DNA of 5,911 bases from positions 1 to 5,911 of the forward strand of contig DASSSO010000167.1 of NCBI GenBank assembly GCA_035776735.1. The letters are read 5' to 3'. Position 1 is the stretch's first letter. Each line of letters begins with the position of its first letter. This stretch comes from JACDAN01 sp035776735. Lineage in GTDB: Bacteria > Actinomycetota > Thermoleophilia > Gaiellales > Gaiellaceae. The translations under genes were made by a program, and so were the position numbers. The notes below the pieces were generated by a model that had not been told where the DNA came from, made no database searches, and saw only the letters and a list, made by a program, of their open reading frames with translations. Positions 5,580 to 5,911 of this stretch are shown in pieces.

Positions 5580-5626
5580 GTTGCTCGCGACGCTGGCAGA
5601 CTTGTTCTGGTTGAAGGTCGAATCGG

Positions 5627-5700
5627 TGGGGCGTAGCCAAGTGGTAAGGCAGCGGGTTTTGGTCCCGCGATCCCAGGTTCGAATCCTGGCGCCCCAGCCA
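5627..5700 (+). tRNA. tRNA-Gln (anticodon UUG), CCA encoded
   Basis: A complete cloverleaf. The acceptor stem TGGGGCG (5627-5633) pairs with CGCCCCA (5690-5696). The D-arm has a three-pair GCC/GGC stem. The anticodon stem GCGGG/CCCGC (5652-5656, 5664-5668) closes the loop TTTTGGT with anticodon TTG at 5659-5661. A 4-nt variable loop follows, then the T-arm CCAGG-TTCGAAT-CCTGG (5673-5689), discriminator G5697 and an encoded CCA (5698-5700). The U1-A72 first pair is typical of bacterial tRNA-Gln and is the feature recognised by GatCAB where Gln-tRNA is made by transamidation. A tRNA-Gln just before glmU is, as I recall, a common actinobacterial arrangement. The glmU start is only 14 nt further on, so the two may be co-transcribed and separated by tRNA 3' processing. 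Confidence 0.98.
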
Positions 5701-5714
5701 TTGCGCGAGGCCCC

Positions 5715-5911
5715 GTGAACGGATCGGAACTGGCAGCCGTCGTCCTTGCAGGCGGGCTCGGGACGCGAATGCGCTCCTCGCGGCCGAAGCATCTCCATCC
5801 GCTCCTCGGACGCCGCCTCGTGGACTGGGTGATCGTGGCGGGCCGGGCGCTCGATCCTGCGCGTCTCGTCGTCGTCGCCTCGCCGGACTACGCGGGCGAG
5901 TTCGACGGCCT
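5715..5911 (+). CDS. glmU: Bifunctional UDP-N-acetylglucosamine pyrophosphorylase / glucosamine-1-phosphate N-acetyltransferase, N-terminal part
   Basis: Partial gene: 65 codons from GTG 5715 to the window edge. GlmU acetylates GlcN-1-P and then uridylylates it to UDP-GlcNAc, the cytoplasmic precursor of peptidoglycan. Only the start of the N-terminal nucleotidyltransferase (Rossmann-like) domain is visible: LAAVVLAGGLGTRMRSS with the signature GGLGTRM (13-19), then PKHLHPLLGR. Arg18 and Lys25 sit at the same numbers as the uridylyltransferase residues in E. coli GlmU. The usual LAAG is LAGG here, and the usual 'GRPM' after the lysine is GRRL, so another sugar-nucleotide transferase cannot be fully excluded. 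The HxL context and the tRNA-Gln neighbour favour GlmU. A short Shine-Dalgarno-like GAGG (5707-5710) precedes the GTG by 4 nt, unlike the leaderless starts elsewhere in the window. Confidence 0.85.
   Translation, partial: MNGSELAAVVLAGGLGTRMRSSRPKHLHPLLGRRLVDWVIVAGRALDPARLVVVASPDYAGEFDG

Larger units (their letters stand above)
5476..5626 (+). other. Intergenic region without a gene; partial tRNA copy plus hairpins
   Basis: I see no protein-coding gene on either strand here. Minus-strand open frames across it are artefacts of the antisense tRNA sequence. The region holds a 24-nt copy of the tRNA-Gln 5' end (5508-5531), a hairpin at 5529-5546, a strong GC hairpin at 5555-5579, and a longer-range complementarity between 5530-5536 (GCGTCGC) and 5587-5593 (GCGACGC) that would enclose the strong hairpin. 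A short sequence AGGTCGAATC (5615-5624) resembles a tRNA T-arm. It may be the processed 5' leader of tRNA-Gln, a decayed tRNA copy, or a small structured RNA; the sequence alone does not decide. Confidence 0.5.

Noticed and set aside
5508..5643. Composite mobile element or tRNA attachment site flanked by 17-bp direct repeats
   Set aside because: The repeats match the tRNA 5' end, not the 3' end that integrases use. The 102-bp interior has no coding capacity or terminal inverted repeats, so a tRNA duplication remnant is simpler.
5462..5798. Minus-strand open frames across the tRNA (for example containing GFEPG)
   Set aside because: This is the well-known spurious peptide from reading a tRNA T-arm and its neighbours in antisense; the + strand holds a complete tRNA-Gln.
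1..5911. CRISPR array, phage genes, toxin-antitoxin or defence system
   Set aside because: No spaced short repeats and no such gene signatures were seen; apart from the M23-like gene and the small membrane protein, every coding region is a recognisable housekeeping gene.

Overview
The window is a densely packed, very GC-rich stretch of bacterial housekeeping DNA, with all genes on the + strand. Gene content, GC-rich third codon positions, frequent GTG starts and the order rsmI - metG - tatD - rsmA(ksgA) - ispE - tRNA-Gln - glmU point to an actinobacterium. A deep-branching class such as Thermoleophilia (Gaiellales/Solirubrobacterales type) is my best guess. That placement is inferred from gene order and style, not from a search.

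Layout: positions 1-222 are the 3' end of rsmI (16S rRNA 2'-O-ribose methyltransferase). After a 43-bp gap with a good sigma-70-type promoter comes an exported or membrane-anchored M23/LytM-like protein (from 266) whose reading frame stays open to 1525, far into the next gene. From 1284 to 5111 four genes run head to tail: metG (methionyl-tRNA synthetase), tatD (metal-dependent hydrolase), rsmA (16S rRNA dimethyladenosine methyltransferase) and ispE (CDP-ME kinase of the MEP isoprenoid pathway). The last three each start at a GTG that overlaps the previous stop in the same 4-base GTGA arrangement. A small four-helix membrane protein of unknown function follows (5122-5475). Next come about 150 bp without a gene, holding a partial copy of a tRNA 5' end and strong hairpins, then an intact tRNA-Gln(UUG) (5627-5700), then the 5' end of glmU (5715 to the window edge).

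The genes are linked by co-expression more than by a shared pathway. RsmI and RsmA modify 16S rRNA near the decoding site, MetG and tRNA-Gln serve translation, IspE feeds isoprenoids (including the lipid carrier for the wall), GlmU makes UDP-GlcNAc for peptidoglycan, and the LytM-like protein probably acts at the wall. Several starts (266, 1284, 5122) sit 7-8 nt after a -10-like hexamer with no clear Shine-Dalgarno, suggesting leaderless mRNAs.

I do not see a novel multi-gene system. The points most worth a second look are the structured, tRNA-derived sequence at 5508-5626, the LytM-like protein with a substituted zinc ligand and an overrunning C-terminus, the leaderless-promoter pattern, and the absence of an rpfB-like gene between tatD and rsmA.
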